This document shows positions 1-8,869 of a DNA stretch of 64,000 nucleotides, piece by piece; position 1 is the stretch's first letter; the number at the start of each line of letters is the position of its first letter. The stretch spans positions 62,001 to 126,000 of the forward strand of contig CAZLHQ010000001.1 of the NCBI GenBank assembly GCA_964559355.1, read 5' to 3'. Source of the DNA: JAEUMD01 sp964559355. GTDB lineage: Bacteria; Pseudomonadota; Alphaproteobacteria; Rhizobiales; Hyphomicrobiaceae. The notes below the pieces were generated by a model, which saw only the letters and a list, made by a program, of their open reading frames with translations, had not been told where the DNA came from and did no database searches. The position numbers were made by a program, and so were the translations under genes.

Positions 1-1359
1 GAGATTGCCGATCACGCCATCCGCGTCACGGGCCTGTCGAAGTACTATTTCATCTTCGATCGGCCCGAGGATCGGCTGAAGCAGATGCTGGTTCCCCGGC
101 TGCAACGGCTCGTTGGCGCAACGCCCAAGCGCTACTTCAAGCCATTCGCGGCCGTGCAGGATGTCTCTTTCGCGGTGAAGCGCGGCGAGACCGTCGGCAT
201 CATCGGCCGCAATGGCTCGGGCAAGTCGACGCTTCTTCAGGTCGTTTGCGGGACGTTGCGGCCGACGGAAGGTACGGTCGATGTCAATGGGCGCATAGCA
301 GCGCTGCTCGAGCTGGGCGCGGGCTTCAACCCGGAGTTCACCGGTCGCGAAAACGTTTTCGTAAAGGCATCGATCCTGGGCTTGTCGCATGCGGAGACCG
401 AGGCGCGCTTCGACGACATCGCGCGGTTTGCCGATATCGGCATGTTCATCGACCAGCCGGTCAAAACCTATTCGTCGGGCATGTTCGTGCGACTGGCGTT
501 TGCGACCGCTATCAACGTCGATCCCGACATCCTGGTTGTCGACGAGGCTCTGGCGGTCGGTGATGAAGCGTTCCAGCGCAAGTGCTATTCTCGCATCGAG
601 GAGATCAAGAGTAAGGGTGCGACCATCCTGTTCGTGTCGCATGGCGCGCAGACCATCGTGCAGCTGTGCGACCGGGCCTTGCTGATGGATCGCGGCGAGC
701 TCATTCTGGAAGGCCGGCCCAAGACGGTGGTGAGCCAGTATCAGCGACTGGTGAATGCTTCACGTGCCGCGACCCCTGCTATTCGCGACTCGATTATTGC
801 CATGCGCAATGCTTCGGCAAAGGCGAATCTGCCTCACGAGCCAGAGCAGAAGGCGCAACTTGAAGACGCCGAGCCGCAGTTCGATCCCAATCTTCGCTCT
901 CGGTCGGTGACGTTCCTCGAAGAGCGGGGCGCCAGAATTCGCGATGTGCGTATTTGCTCGATCGATGGGCGTCCTGCGAATTTGCTCAAACGGGGTAGGC
1001 GCTACGTTTTGGAGTACGAGGTCGACGTCAAGATCGACATTGAGCATGCAGGATTTGGCTTCGGCCTCCGTACGACCGCCGGTATTCTGCTCGGCGGCAT
1101 GCATACTTCGGGCTCGCGGCAAGCCGTTCTTTCCCGTCTGACTGCTGGTTCCAAGAAGAAGATCCAGTTCGAGTTCACCTGTCGGTTGTCGCCGGGTGCC
1201 TACTTTATCGTGTGCGGCGTACGCGGCATCGTCGATGGAGAGGAGATCCTCGTGCATCGAGCGATCGATGTGCTGCTGTTTCGAGTAATGCCAGAGCGCG
1301 ATTTGACTGTTACGGGATTCGTCGACCTTGATGCGGTGAACACAATTTCAGATCTTTGA
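1..1359 (+). CDS. O-antigen/polysaccharide ABC transporter ATP-binding protein (Wzt/RfbE type), 5' end outside window
   Basis: ATPase that powers export of a finished surface polysaccharide through a Wzm-type permease. The reading frame is open from the first base of the window (visible start EIADHAIRVTGLSKYYF), so the gene begins upstream; the first internal ATG, at 85, would cut into the nucleotide-binding domain. Visible motifs are Walker A GRNGSGKST (nt 205-231), the ABC signature YSSGMFVRLAF (near nt 470) and Walker B ILVVDEAL (near nt 530). After about residue 245 comes a C-terminal extension of the kind that binds the glycan terminus in Wzt proteins. It is followed 26 nt later by a co-directional putative glycosyltransferase and a sulfotransferase. 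The permease is expected just upstream of the window. Family assignment is strong; the specific glycan is unknown. Confidence 0.93.
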   Translation, partial: EIADHAIRVTGLSKYYFIFDRPEDRLKQMLVPRLQRLVGATPKRYFKPFAAVQDVSFAVKRGETVGIIGRNGSGKSTLLQVVCGTLRPTEGTVDVNGRIAALLELGAGFNPEFTGRENVFVKASILGLSHAETEARFDDIARFADIGMFIDQPVKTYSSGMFVRLAFATAINVDPDILVVDEALAVGDEAFQRKCYSRIEEIKSKGATILFVSHGAQTIVQLCDRALLMDRGELILEGRPKTVVSQYQRLVNASRAATPAIRDSIIAMRNASAKANLPHEPEQKAQLEDAEPQFDPNLRSRSVTFLEERGARIRDVRICSIDGRPANLLKRGRRYVLEYEVDVKIDIEHAGFGFGLRTTAGILLGGMHTSGSRQAVLSRLTAGSKKKIQFEFTCRLSPGAYFIVCGVRGIVDGEEILVHRAIDVLLFRVMPERDLTVTGFVDLDAVNTISDL

Positions 1360-1385
1360 CCCCGGATAATCACAAAGAGAGATCT

Positions 1386-2306
1386 ATGACGCATGAGCCT
1401 TCATTCGCCATCAGCACGACCATAGACAACTTGCCGCGCTTGCATGCCGAGTTGGTGCTCTGGGCGGTATGCGTTACTCGCAACCTTCCGCTCAACCGCT
1501 ATCGTGTAACCGTCAATTTCGTCGATGAAGCGCCGGAGGATCTCGCCAGCTGGTTGTCCGAACGTGGCATTGGAGTTTCCATCGTAGATCGCCAAGTGCC
1601 AGGGTCGCCCCACTGCAATCGTATCGCGTCGTTTCTTGCTGCAGCAGAGGAGGACTTTATCGTAGCTACCGATTCCGATCTCTATTTCGTCGGCGATCCG
1701 TCGCTGTTGTTCGTGTCGCGCAGAAATCGGGCGTGCCCAAATAATTCTTGCAATCCACCTGGATACATCTTCAAGAAGATACTGGAGTGTTCAGGGCTGC
1801 CGGTGGCATTCCGCCCAGGAGTTTCTCTTCTTCCGGGACGCAATAGAATGCGCGAGACTCACATCAACAACATAAGCGCGGGAATTGTCGCACTCACGTC
1901 TGCTAGTGCCGCAGAGTTTGCTCGAGCTTGGGTACATTGGGCGAAATGGCTTGTGGCAAACCGTAACCTTCTTGCTGATTGGGCGGTTCACGTTGATCAA
2001 GTAGCCTTCGCGTTGGCATGCGAACAGCTCGAGTCCGACGTTGAGTTTCTGCCTCCGCAATCAAATTTGATCTTGGAAATGCTTCCATTAGTTGAAACCG
2101 CGTATGCAATTCATTTGACCGGGGCACACATCGGGCAATTTGCAAGCCGCTTCAATGCAGATCGCACTTTATCAAAGGAGGGTTTGCAGGAGGGCGTGGT
2201 TGACGCCGTGGAACGTTTCAACGCTTGTGTTGTGGAGGCTGCCCGGGAGATTTTGAAACTTCCATCGACGCGTGAACACTCGGCTCTTCTACTTGGTGCT
2301 CGGTGA
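1386..2306 (+). CDS. Putative glycosyltransferase (nucleotide-diphospho-sugar type)
   Basis: A 306-residue protein I do not recognise precisely. It has an N-terminal alpha/beta region and a DSD motif in ATDSDLYFVGDP, the usual metal/nucleotide-sugar binding DxD of GT-A glycosyltransferases, near residue 95. The start at 1386 is preferred because a GA-rich weak ribosome site (AAAGAGAG) precedes it; a TTG at 1356 would overlap the upstream stop. The stop overlaps the start of the next gene (TGATG), so the two are translationally coupled. Context between a polysaccharide ABC ATPase and a sulfotransferase supports a role in building surface glycan. The donor and acceptor cannot be told from the sequence. 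Confidence 0.7.
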   Translation: MTHEPSFAISTTIDNLPRLHAELVLWAVCVTRNLPLNRYRVTVNFVDEAPEDLASWLSERGIGVSIVDRQVPGSPHCNRIASFLAAAEEDFIVATDSDLYFVGDPSLLFVSRRNRACPNNSCNPPGYIFKKILECSGLPVAFRPGVSLLPGRNRMRETHINNISAGIVALTSASAAEFARAWVHWAKWLVANRNLLADWAVHVDQVAFALACEQLESDVEFLPPQSNLILEMLPLVETAYAIHLTGAHIGQFASRFNADRTLSKEGLQEGVVDAVERFNACVVEAAREILKLPSTREHSALLLGAR

Positions 2307-3202
2307 TGCGAAAAAACCAAGGGAAACGCCAACTCATTTTGCATGTGGGGTTGCCAAAGACTGGAACGTCCGCGCTCCAGCGCTGGTGCGATATGAATCG
2401 AGAAATCCTCAGCGGCATCGGAGTGAATTATCCCGATAGGCACCTTGATCCGTTCGTTCCTAAACATCAGTTTCTCGTGCAGGAAATCATGCAGGGCGAT
2501 TGCCCGAAGCTCAGAGAGATCTTGGCGCTTGCAGGGCAGCAGATCGTGGTCCTGTCGACAGAAGGATTGACGAATCACCTCATCGATTTTCCATCCAATG
2601 GACTGGAATCCTTCCGCAAGTCAGTGCGGGACTTTGAAACAACGGTATTCGTCGTGACGCGCGAACGTGATGCGTGGCTCAAATCCTACTACAAGCAATG
2701 CGTGATCAACCCGCCGTCGGAGGTTTATCCTTATGCAACTGCGCTTACCCTCGCTGAGTTCAGCCTTCTGCCTCGAATCCGCTTTCTGGCGGAGATGGAT
2801 ACGCGGCCTGATCTCTTGTTGCAGACTTTCGGTGCGCACGAACTTGTGCACCTCGATTATCGAGCGCCTTGGTTCGATTCGTTTGTTGCTCTCATCGGTG
2901 CTCAGTCTGTGGCTGCGGAAAACCGTGTGCAGCAAGAAAACGTTTCTGTTGCCGACGATGTCGTCGAGATCATTCGCCAAATCAACGCCCAGAATCTCAC
3001 CTATGAGTTGCGATCGAGGCTGCTCAATCTGATCAGCATCGCGTCTCCAACCAAGCACAATATTCTCTCGAACTTCTATCGCGTTGATGTGCCAGCCACA
3101 GCCGACGAAGTGAAACTCCTGCGGGCCGCGGTGGCGGCATTGCGGCCGCCGTCCGCCAATGTCGCGGCCGTGCTGGCAGCCGTGCTGCAGAGGTTGCAGT
3201 AA
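2306..3202 (+). CDS. Sulfotransferase family protein
   Basis: 298 residues starting with a beta strand and the 5'-phosphosulfate loop LHVGLPKTGTSALQ (PKTGT at residues 17-21), the PAPS-binding signature of sulfotransferases. VVFVVTRERDAWLKSYYKQ-type residues in the middle fit the 3'-phosphate-binding strand (TRERDAWLKSYY). It would transfer sulfate from PAPS to a carbohydrate hydroxyl. The start overlaps the upstream stop by one base; a GTG three bases earlier is an alternative. It is the last gene of the plus-strand polysaccharide run. Two further sulfotransferase-like genes lie in the opposing operon (8069-8824 and 10675-14448). Confidence 0.8.
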   Translation: MRKNQGKRQLILHVGLPKTGTSALQRWCDMNREILSGIGVNYPDRHLDPFVPKHQFLVQEIMQGDCPKLREILALAGQQIVVLSTEGLTNHLIDFPSNGLESFRKSVRDFETTVFVVTRERDAWLKSYYKQCVINPPSEVYPYATALTLAEFSLLPRIRFLAEMDTRPDLLLQTFGAHELVHLDYRAPWFDSFVALIGAQSVAAENRVQQENVSVADDVVEIIRQINAQNLTYELRSRLLNLISIASPTKHNILSNFYRVDVPATADEVKLLRAAVAALRPPSANVAAVLAAVLQRLQ

Positions 3203-3541
3203 TAGCTCATTTGGATTTCGTAGCGTCGATGGGATTTGATGTGAGGTGACGTGCAGGACTTCGGGTCTAGCAAACCGTTGTAAAACCCGTCTGCCCAAAA
3301 CCATGAACAGTGATTCGATCTACGTGCGGCGAAGCTTGGTGCTGAAGTGCGCATCCGCTCAGCCAGCGGGCCGCGGGGGCCGCGCGTCCCGTCGATAACG
3401 TACAGAATCTTTCGCACAATTGAATGAGGGCTGGCAGCCGCAGATCGACTTTGACGCAACGCTGAAGCGTGTTCTCGCCTATTGGCGTCTGCGCGTTTCG
3501 TGAGGATTGCGGGAAGCCAAGCAGTTCCAATAGAAATTGTC
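3203..3541. other. Intergenic region between convergent polysaccharide operons
   Basis: 339 bases between two convergent genes. It holds the degraded 3' end of an NAD-dependent sugar dehydratase/epimerase (listed separately). I see no clear intrinsic terminator and no other credible gene. Confidence 0.5.
3399..3503 (+). pseudogene. Remnant C-terminus of an NAD-dependent sugar-nucleotide dehydratase/epimerase
   Basis: A short open stretch between an upstream stop (TAA at 3396) and TGA at 3501 translates to a peptide whose core is LNEGWQPQIDFDATLKRVLA followed by YWR. This 'GW-P-I-F--TL---L-YWR' pattern is the usual carboxyl end of GDP-mannose 4,6-dehydratase/reductase-type short-chain dehydrogenases. 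No start codon, Rossmann motif or YxxxK is present nearby, so only the tail survives. It suggests that a sugar-nucleotide gene was lost at the junction of the two convergent operons. The call rests on by-eye motif similarity over about 30 residues. Confidence 0.45.
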
Positions 3542-4480
3542 TCATGATGACTTGCGATTGAAGGCAAGCCTTGCGCTGAACAGCACCATCAGCTTGAGCA
3601 GTGCCTGATCGCGTGCGAATTGCCGATGGATCTGATGTTCGGTCAGAAACGCCAAGCGGCCGGAGAGCGTATCGATTGCACATAAGCGATCGGCCATCGC
3701 GCGTGCTTCGGGCGCCAATTCATCGCGAAGTGCCGTCCTGACGGCGTGTGCCTGCGCGATGAGCGACCGCACGAAGTTGCTCTTCATTTGCCGGCGAAGT
3801 CGCGCCACCAACCAATCAAGTTGCCCGCTGGGCAAACCCACCTGGTTGCGCGCGTGCCGACGATAGGCGAGGCTTGGAACTGGATCGTAGATCACCTGAC
3901 CGAGCGCCGAGATGACGAGGTAGGCCCACCAGTCGTGCATGATGGCGTCGTGGGGTGGCGGATGCCGCCGCAAGATCTTGGCGGCTTCGCCGTTGAGAGC
4001 GATCGTGCATCCCGTGGCGATGTTCTCGACCAGCGCATTGGCGAACGACGGGGGCTTGGGCCAAACGGGCGATCTGGCGACGGGCTTCAAAGCATCGTTT
4101 ACGATGTCGAGAGCACTGCAATACATCGCTGCGCGGCTGCTTGGAACGCGAGCCAGCGCTGCCATCGCACGACGCACTTTGTCGGGATACCAGATGTCGT
4201 CCTGATCGGCGAAGAATGTCGCTTCCGCCTCTGGAGCGTTCGACAGCAGGTGCGCAAAGGAAGCCTTGGTGCCGAGGTTGGTGCCATAGTCGACTTCGAT
4301 GGCGAGCTTTTTCGAAAAGCTATTGATAACCTCCGGCGTGTCATCGTCAGAGCCGTCATCACGAACCATGACTCTGCAATTGGGCCAATCCTGGCGGGCA
4401 AGAGAGTCCAGCATCGCCGGCAAATATTCGCCGCCGCGATAGCTGGAAAGCAGAATGACTGCGAGCCCGGGTGCGCTCAC
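3542..4480 (-). CDS. Family 2 glycosyltransferase
   Basis: 312-residue GT-A fold glycosyltransferase. The N-terminus AVILLSSYRGGEYLPAMLDS is the standard GT2 start, RDDGSDDDT the nucleotide-binding loop and FFADQDDIW the DxD metal site of the rhamnosyltransferase-like subgroup. It is the last gene of the minus-strand run, 87 bases after rfbA, so transfer of rhamnose made by the adjacent Rfb pathway is a reasonable guess. Linkage and acceptor cannot be predicted. The C-terminal basic segment may associate with the inner membrane surface. Confidence 0.88.
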   Translation of the reverse strand: MSAPGLAVILLSSYRGGEYLPAMLDSLARQDWPNCRVMVRDDGSDDDTPEVINSFSKKLAIEVDYGTNLGTKASFAHLLSNAPEAEATFFADQDDIWYPDKVRRAMAALARVPSSRAAMYCSALDIVNDALKPVARSPVWPKPPSFANALVENIATGCTIALNGEAAKILRRHPPPHDAIMHDWWAYLVISALGQVIYDPVPSLAYRRHARNQVGLPSGQLDWLVARLRRQMKSNFVRSLIAQAHAVRTALRDELAPEARAMADRLCAIDTLSGRLAFLTEHQIHRQFARDQALLKLMVLFSARLAFNRKSS

Positions 4481-4567
4481 GATGCTGCCGTCGATAACGC
4501 GATGCCATCGCCATGGCGGCAGCCGTCGGCATGATCGTGCGCCAACGGCGTGCGGCCGCTAGCAGCG

Positions 4568-5434
4568 TCAACGGTTGGCGATTTGCAGCAGATACTGACC
4601 ATAGGCCGACTTCTCGATCTCCTGTCCGAGTTTGGCAAGCTCGCCGCGAGAAATGAAACCCATCTTATAGGCGGTTTCTTCGGGGCAGGCGATGCGCAGC
4701 CCCTGGCGCTTCTCGATGACGCGAACGAAATCGGCTGCTTCAATCAATGAATCGGGTGTACCCGTGTCGAGCCACGCAAAGCCACGGCCGAGGAACTCGA
4801 CGTAGAGCTCGCTGCTTTGCATGTAGGCGGCGTTGACGTCCGTGATTTCCAGTTCGCCGCGGACCGAAGGCTTGATGTTGGCGGCGATGTCGACCACGCG
4901 CCGATCGTAGAAATACAGACCCGTCACTGCCCAGTTGGATTTTGGCTGCTTGGGCTTTTCCTCGATGCTCTTGGCCCGGCCTTGCTCATCGAGCTCGACC
5001 ACGCCATAGCGTTCGGGATCGCGCACATGATACGCGAACACGGTTGCGCCCGACGTGCGCGCCGCCGCAGCCTGCAACATCTTCGGCAGGCCATGACCAT
5101 AGAAAATGTTGTCGCCGAGAATGAGAATCGAATTGTCGCCGTTAATGAAGTCGGCGCCGATGATATAGGCCTGCGCCAGACCTTCAGGCCGCGGCTGCTC
5201 GGCATAGGAAATCGAGATACCCCATTTTCCGCCGTCGCGCAGCATGCGCTGGAAGCTCGGCAGGTCATGAGGCGTGGAGATGATCAGGATCTCGCGCGCG
5301 CCCGCCAGCATCAACGTCGACAGCGGATAGTAGATCATCGGCTTGTCGTAGATCGGCAGCAGTTGCTTGCTGGCCGCCAATGTCATTGGGTGCAATCTTG
5401 TTCCGGCGCCCCCCGCCAGCACGATACCTTTCAC
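4568..5434 (-). CDS. rfbA: Glucose-1-phosphate thymidylyltransferase
   Basis: First enzyme of dTDP-L-rhamnose synthesis: glucose-1-phosphate + dTTP gives dTDP-glucose + PPi. 288 residues, the normal RfbA/RmlA length. Visible are the nucleotidyltransferase loop LAGGAGTRLHPMT (residues 6-18), SKQLLPIYDKPMIYYPLSTL and the sugar-site GDNIFYGHG. It lies 39 bases downstream of rfbD in the same direction, completing rfbC-rfbB-rfbD-rfbA. Nothing unusual in sequence. Confidence 0.97.
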   Translation of the reverse strand: MKGIVLAGGAGTRLHPMTLAASKQLLPIYDKPMIYYPLSTLMLAGAREILIISTPHDLPSFQRMLRDGGKWGISISYAEQPRPEGLAQAYIIGADFINGDNSILILGDNIFYGHGLPKMLQAAAARTSGATVFAYHVRDPERYGVVELDEQGRAKSIEEKPKQPKSNWAVTGLYFYDRRVVDIAANIKPSVRGELEITDVNAAYMQSSELYVEFLGRGFAWLDTGTPDSLIEAADFVRVIEKRQGLRIACPEETAYKMGFISRGELAKLGQEIEKSAYGQYLLQIANR

Positions 5435-5473
5435 AGCCGGTTCCCCTGTTTGCTCATATGACGTGTTCTAAGG

Positions 5474-6358
5474 TTAGTGCTTGCCGACAAGCCGGCCCAC
5501 GCATTGTCCGACGCCTTCCTTCCAATCTGGAAACCTGATGGCAAATGTGCGCGCGAGTGCCCCGCAATCCATGCGCGAGTTTGCCGGACGGCGCGCTGGC
5601 GTCGGATACTGCGAGGTGGGGATGCCATGGACGACTGCGCTTGGCCCGCCAAGAGCGGCCGAACAGCGAAACACCTCGCGTGCAAAGTCACACCAAGTCG
5701 TATCGCCACTGCCCGCGGCATGATAGATGCCCCACGCGTCGCTTCGCCCATCAGGTCCGCAAATCGCCGCAGCAATGCTCATCACTGCGTCAGCCAGATG
5801 CGGTGCATAGGTCGGATTGCCGTGCTGATCGTCGACGACGTTGAGATCGGGTCGCGTTTCGGCCAGACGCAGCATTGTCCTGACGAAATTGTAGCCGAAC
5901 GGCGCATGCACCCAGGACGTCCGCAGTATCACATGTCGCGGGCATGCCGTAGCCACGTTCGCTTCGCCCGCCAGCTTCGAACGACCATAAGCGCCGATCG
6001 GGCCGGTGGCATCGGTTTCAACATAGGGCGCATGTTTGGTGCCGTCGAACACGTAGTCGGTCGAGATGTGAATGATCGGGATGCCGGCGGCATGACACGC
6101 ACGGGCAACGTTTCCTGCGCCCGTTGCATTGATCGCGAAGGCTTCCTCGACCTCGGTCTCCGCCTTGTCCACGGCCGTGTAGGCGCCAGCGTTGACGACG
6201 ACATCGGGCGCGGCGGCAACAATTGTTCGCAGAACGCTATCGGCATCACGAATGTCGAAATCCGGTCGCCCCAAGGCAAACACAGTATGGGCGTTAGCGC
6301 CAAGCTCGGCCAACGAGCACGCAAGCTGACCCGACTTTCCGGTGACCAGCACTTTCAT
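5474..6358 (-). CDS. rfbD: dTDP-4-dehydrorhamnose reductase
   Basis: Last step of dTDP-L-rhamnose synthesis, the NAD(P)H reduction of dTDP-4-keto-L-rhamnose. An extended SDR of 294 residues with the nucleotide-binding start MKVLVTGKSGQLACSL, VVNAGAYTAVDKAE and ISTDYVFDGT, and YGRSKLAGE carrying the catalytic Tyr/Lys. The start at 6358 is chosen because the Rossmann strand begins there; an upstream in-frame ATG (6436) would add an unrelated Arg-rich tail and overlap rfbB. Only 5 bases separate it from the rfbB stop. Confidence 0.95.
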   Translation of the reverse strand: MKVLVTGKSGQLACSLAELGANAHTVFALGRPDFDIRDADSVLRTIVAAAPDVVVNAGAYTAVDKAETEVEEAFAINATGAGNVARACHAAGIPIIHISTDYVFDGTKHAPYVETDATGPIGAYGRSKLAGEANVATACPRHVILRTSWVHAPFGYNFVRTMLRLAETRPDLNVVDDQHGNPTYAPHLADAVMSIAAAICGPDGRSDAWGIYHAAGSGDTTWCDFAREVFRCSAALGGPSAVVHGIPTSQYPTPARRPANSRMDCGALARTFAIRFPDWKEGVGQCVGRLVGKH

Positions 6359-6363
6359 TGCTG

Positions 6364-7428
6364 CTAGGCCCTTGCCGCTGCCGGAGCAAGGCCGAGACGC
6401 TCGCCTGCATAAACGCTGTCGCGCATCGGCTGCCACCAGTCACGGTTGTCGAGATACCAATCGATCGTCTTCTCGATACCTGTTTCGAAATTCTCGACAG
6501 CACGCCAACCAAGTTCGGTTTCAAGCTTTGTCGCATCTATCGCATAGCGCTGATCGTGGCCTGGGCGATCAGTCACGTAAGAAATGAGGCTCGCATGAGC
6601 ATGCTTCTTGGGGCGTCGGCTATCCATGATCCTGCAGATGCGTTGAACCACGTCGAGGTTGGTGCGTTCGTTGCGCCCGCCGACATTGTATTTTTCGCCG
6701 AGCCTTCCGCGTTCGAGAATCGTCACCAGCGCGCGGGCGTGATCGTCGACATAGAGCCAGTCGCGAATATTCGACCCGTTGCCGTAGACCGGCAGCTTGA
6801 TGTCGTGCAGCGCGTTGAGGATCATCAACGGAATGAGCTTTTCGGGAAACTGATAGGGGCCGTAGTTGTTCGAGCAGTTGGAGATCAACGAGGGGAAACC
6901 ATAGGTGCGATGCCAGGCGACGACGAGGTGGTCTGACGCTGCCTTGCTGGCCGAGTAGGGCGAGCTTGGATCGTAGGCGGTATCTTCATGGAATAGCCCA
7001 TCCGCGCCAAGCGACCCATAGACTTCGTCGGTCGAGACATGGAGGAAGCGGAACGTGGACTTTCGGTCGGCGGGCAGGTCGTTCCAATACCGCCGCGCAG
7101 CCTCGAGCAGAACGTATGTGCCGACGACGTTGGTTTCCACAAATGCGCCCGCTCCGGTGATCGAACGATCGACATGGCTTTCGGCCGCCAGATGAATGAC
7201 CGCGTCGGGCTTGAAGCTTTCGAATGCCGAGGCCATTGCGCCTGCATCGCAAATGTCGCTCTTTAAAAAGCGGTATTCATTGCGACCCGACACATGATCC
7301 AGCGAGTGCAGGTTTGCGGCATAGGTCAGCTTGTCGACATTGAGGATGTCCCTGCCCTTATCAGCGACCAGATGTCGACATAATGCCGAGCCGATGAAGC
7401 CCGCTCCGCCAGTGACTATGACGCGCAT
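6364..7428 (-). CDS. rfbB: dTDP-glucose 4,6-dehydratase
   Basis: Second step of the rhamnose pathway, conversion of dTDP-glucose to dTDP-4-keto-6-deoxyglucose. 354 residues; starts MRVIVTGGAGFIGSALCRHL with the GxxGxxG NAD site, then HLAAESHVDRSI, STDEVYGSLG and YSASKAASDHL (catalytic YxxxK). The ATG at 7428 is preceded by a strong GGGGGAG ribosome site; an in-frame ATG at 7542 would add an Arg-rich segment inside rfbC. Co-transcribed with its neighbours. Confidence 0.97.
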   Translation of the reverse strand: MRVIVTGGAGFIGSALCRHLVADKGRDILNVDKLTYAANLHSLDHVSGRNEYRFLKSDICDAGAMASAFESFKPDAVIHLAAESHVDRSITGAGAFVETNVVGTYVLLEAARRYWNDLPADRKSTFRFLHVSTDEVYGSLGADGLFHEDTAYDPSSPYSASKAASDHLVVAWHRTYGFPSLISNCSNNYGPYQFPEKLIPLMILNALHDIKLPVYGNGSNIRDWLYVDDHARALVTILERGRLGEKYNVGGRNERTNLDVVQRICRIMDSRRPKKHAHASLISYVTDRPGHDQRYAIDATKLETELGWRAVENFETGIEKTIDWYLDNRDWWQPMRDSVYAGERLGLAPAAARA

Positions 7429-7447
7429 TTTCGCTCCCCCCGGGTGA

Positions 7448-8047
7448 TCAGAAATAGCGCGGCAGATCGTCAAGTCGCGGCAGCTTGGTGTCCTTGTCCG
7501 ACAAGATCGCCTCCGCCGCGGAGACGGGCCACGCAATGGCAAGTGCGGGATCGTTCCACATCATGCCACGGTCGCATTCCGGCGCATACTTGTCGGTCAC
7601 CTTGTACACAACCTCAGTGTCCGTCTCGAGCGTGCAGAACCCATGCGCGAAGCCGACTGGCACCCACAATTGCGACCAATTCTCCGCACTCAAAATTGCG
7701 CTGACATGCTGACCGAATGTCTTCGAGCCATGGCGCAGATCGACAGCCACATCGAAGATGGCGCCGCGCACGACGCGGATCAGCTTGCCTTGGGCGTGCG
7801 GGTTGATCTGGAAATGCAGGCCACGAACGACACCGCGGCTCGTGGATAGCGAATGGTTGTCCTGCACGAAATCGGCCTCGATGCCGGCTTCCGCCAGCTC
7901 GCGCTTCTTGTAAACCTCGGAAAAGAAGCCGCGCTCGTCGCTGAAGCGCTTGGGCGTGACGAGCTTCACGTCCTCGATTGCCAACGATGTGATCACGTCA
8001 GGGATTTCCTTGACCAGTTGAGATTGATCGGATGCAAATGCCCCCAT
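7448..8047 (-). CDS. rfbC: dTDP-4-dehydrorhamnose 3,5-epimerase
   Basis: Third step of dTDP-L-rhamnose synthesis. 199-residue cupin, slightly longer than the usual 180-185 because of about 15 extra N-terminal residues. Family motifs are RFSDERGFFSEVY, QDNHSLS, GVVRGLHFQ, KLIRVVRGAIFDVAVDLR and WVPVGFAHGFCTL. It is first of the four rfb genes here and follows a sulfotransferase-like gene by 21 bases on the same strand. Confidence 0.96.
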   Translation of the reverse strand: MGAFASDQSQLVKEIPDVITSLAIEDVKLVTPKRFSDERGFFSEVYKKRELAEAGIEADFVQDNHSLSTSRGVVRGLHFQINPHAQGKLIRVVRGAIFDVAVDLRHGSKTFGQHVSAILSAENWSQLWVPVGFAHGFCTLETDTEVVYKVTDKYAPECDRGMMWNDPALAIAWPVSAAEAILSDKDTKLPRLDDLPRYF

Positions 8048-8068
8048 TTCACTTAGAATTCTCAGCTG

Positions 8069-8824
8069 TCAGGACCATTTCCCGCCAACGGCAATTGGAA
8101 CAGCGAACTCCACAATTTCCGAATTATCCGCATGCGTGAACATTTCTGAAAACGCAGTTCTTCGTTCATTCGTGAAAAATCGTTGGAACGCTTCTGTGCC
8201 AACCTCAAGATGTAGGCGCCGCAACGCTTCACAGCAATCAAATGTCGCACCACGGTTTTCGGCCGGCATCACAATGTGCAAGCCCAAAAAATCTTCCAAC
8301 TGACCTACCCAACCCTCGCCGTCAATATCTATTTCTGTGACCTTGAATTTTTCCCCGTGTCGTTTGGAAAAATGCCCCATGTCGACGCCCTGCCAAGGCG
8401 CCGAGAATTCTTCAAACCCACCCGTATAGTCATACACAAAGACAGCATGCCGCCACGCCGACTCAATCCACCCCTTCTTCGAACGCCTAAGAACGAGAAA
8501 CTCGGGATTGTGAACCCTCAACAATGTACAGAGCGTGTTTATCTGCTCGGAATTAATGTCCATTAGCCTTTCGGAACTCAACACAACAGTTTTATTAGCG
8601 TTCCTGACCTGATCACAAATATTCTGAAATTCCTGATCCACCCATTCCTTCGAGAACCACGTAGAAGTCCACTCATCGACGCCCTTGAGCTTTAATGGGA
8701 CTGCCAGATGCTCATTGAAGTGAATGCCAGCATCTGGGTAGATTATTTCTTTCTGATTAAATAAGAATTTCTGCAGCGAGGTCGAGGCGCATTTCGCCCA
8801 ACCCACATGCAACACAAGCCTCAT
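8069..8824 (-). CDS. Sulfotransferase-like protein
   Basis: 251 residues beginning MRLVLHVGWAKCASTSLQKF, a variant of the PAPS-binding loop (WAKCASTS instead of PKTGTT); VLRRSKKGWIESAWRH resembles the 3'-phosphate-binding strand and helix. Probably transfers sulfate to a glycan, but the loop variant makes activity less sure. Base composition is visibly AT-richer than the adjacent rfb genes, as in the three genes upstream. It sits between a methyltransferase (45 bases upstream) and rfbC (21 bases downstream) on the same strand. Confidence 0.65.
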   Translation of the reverse strand: MRLVLHVGWAKCASTSLQKFLFNQKEIIYPDAGIHFNEHLAVPLKLKGVDEWTSTWFSKEWVDQEFQNICDQVRNANKTVVLSSERLMDINSEQINTLCTLLRVHNPEFLVLRRSKKGWIESAWRHAVFVYDYTGGFEEFSAPWQGVDMGHFSKRHGEKFKVTEIDIDGEGWVGQLEDFLGLHIVMPAENRGATFDCCEALRRLHLEVGTEAFQRFFTNERRTAFSEMFTHADNSEIVEFAVPIAVGGKWS

Positions 8825-8869
8825 GAGTGTCTCCTCGACTTACTTTCTCGCCCCGCAATCTAGCACACG

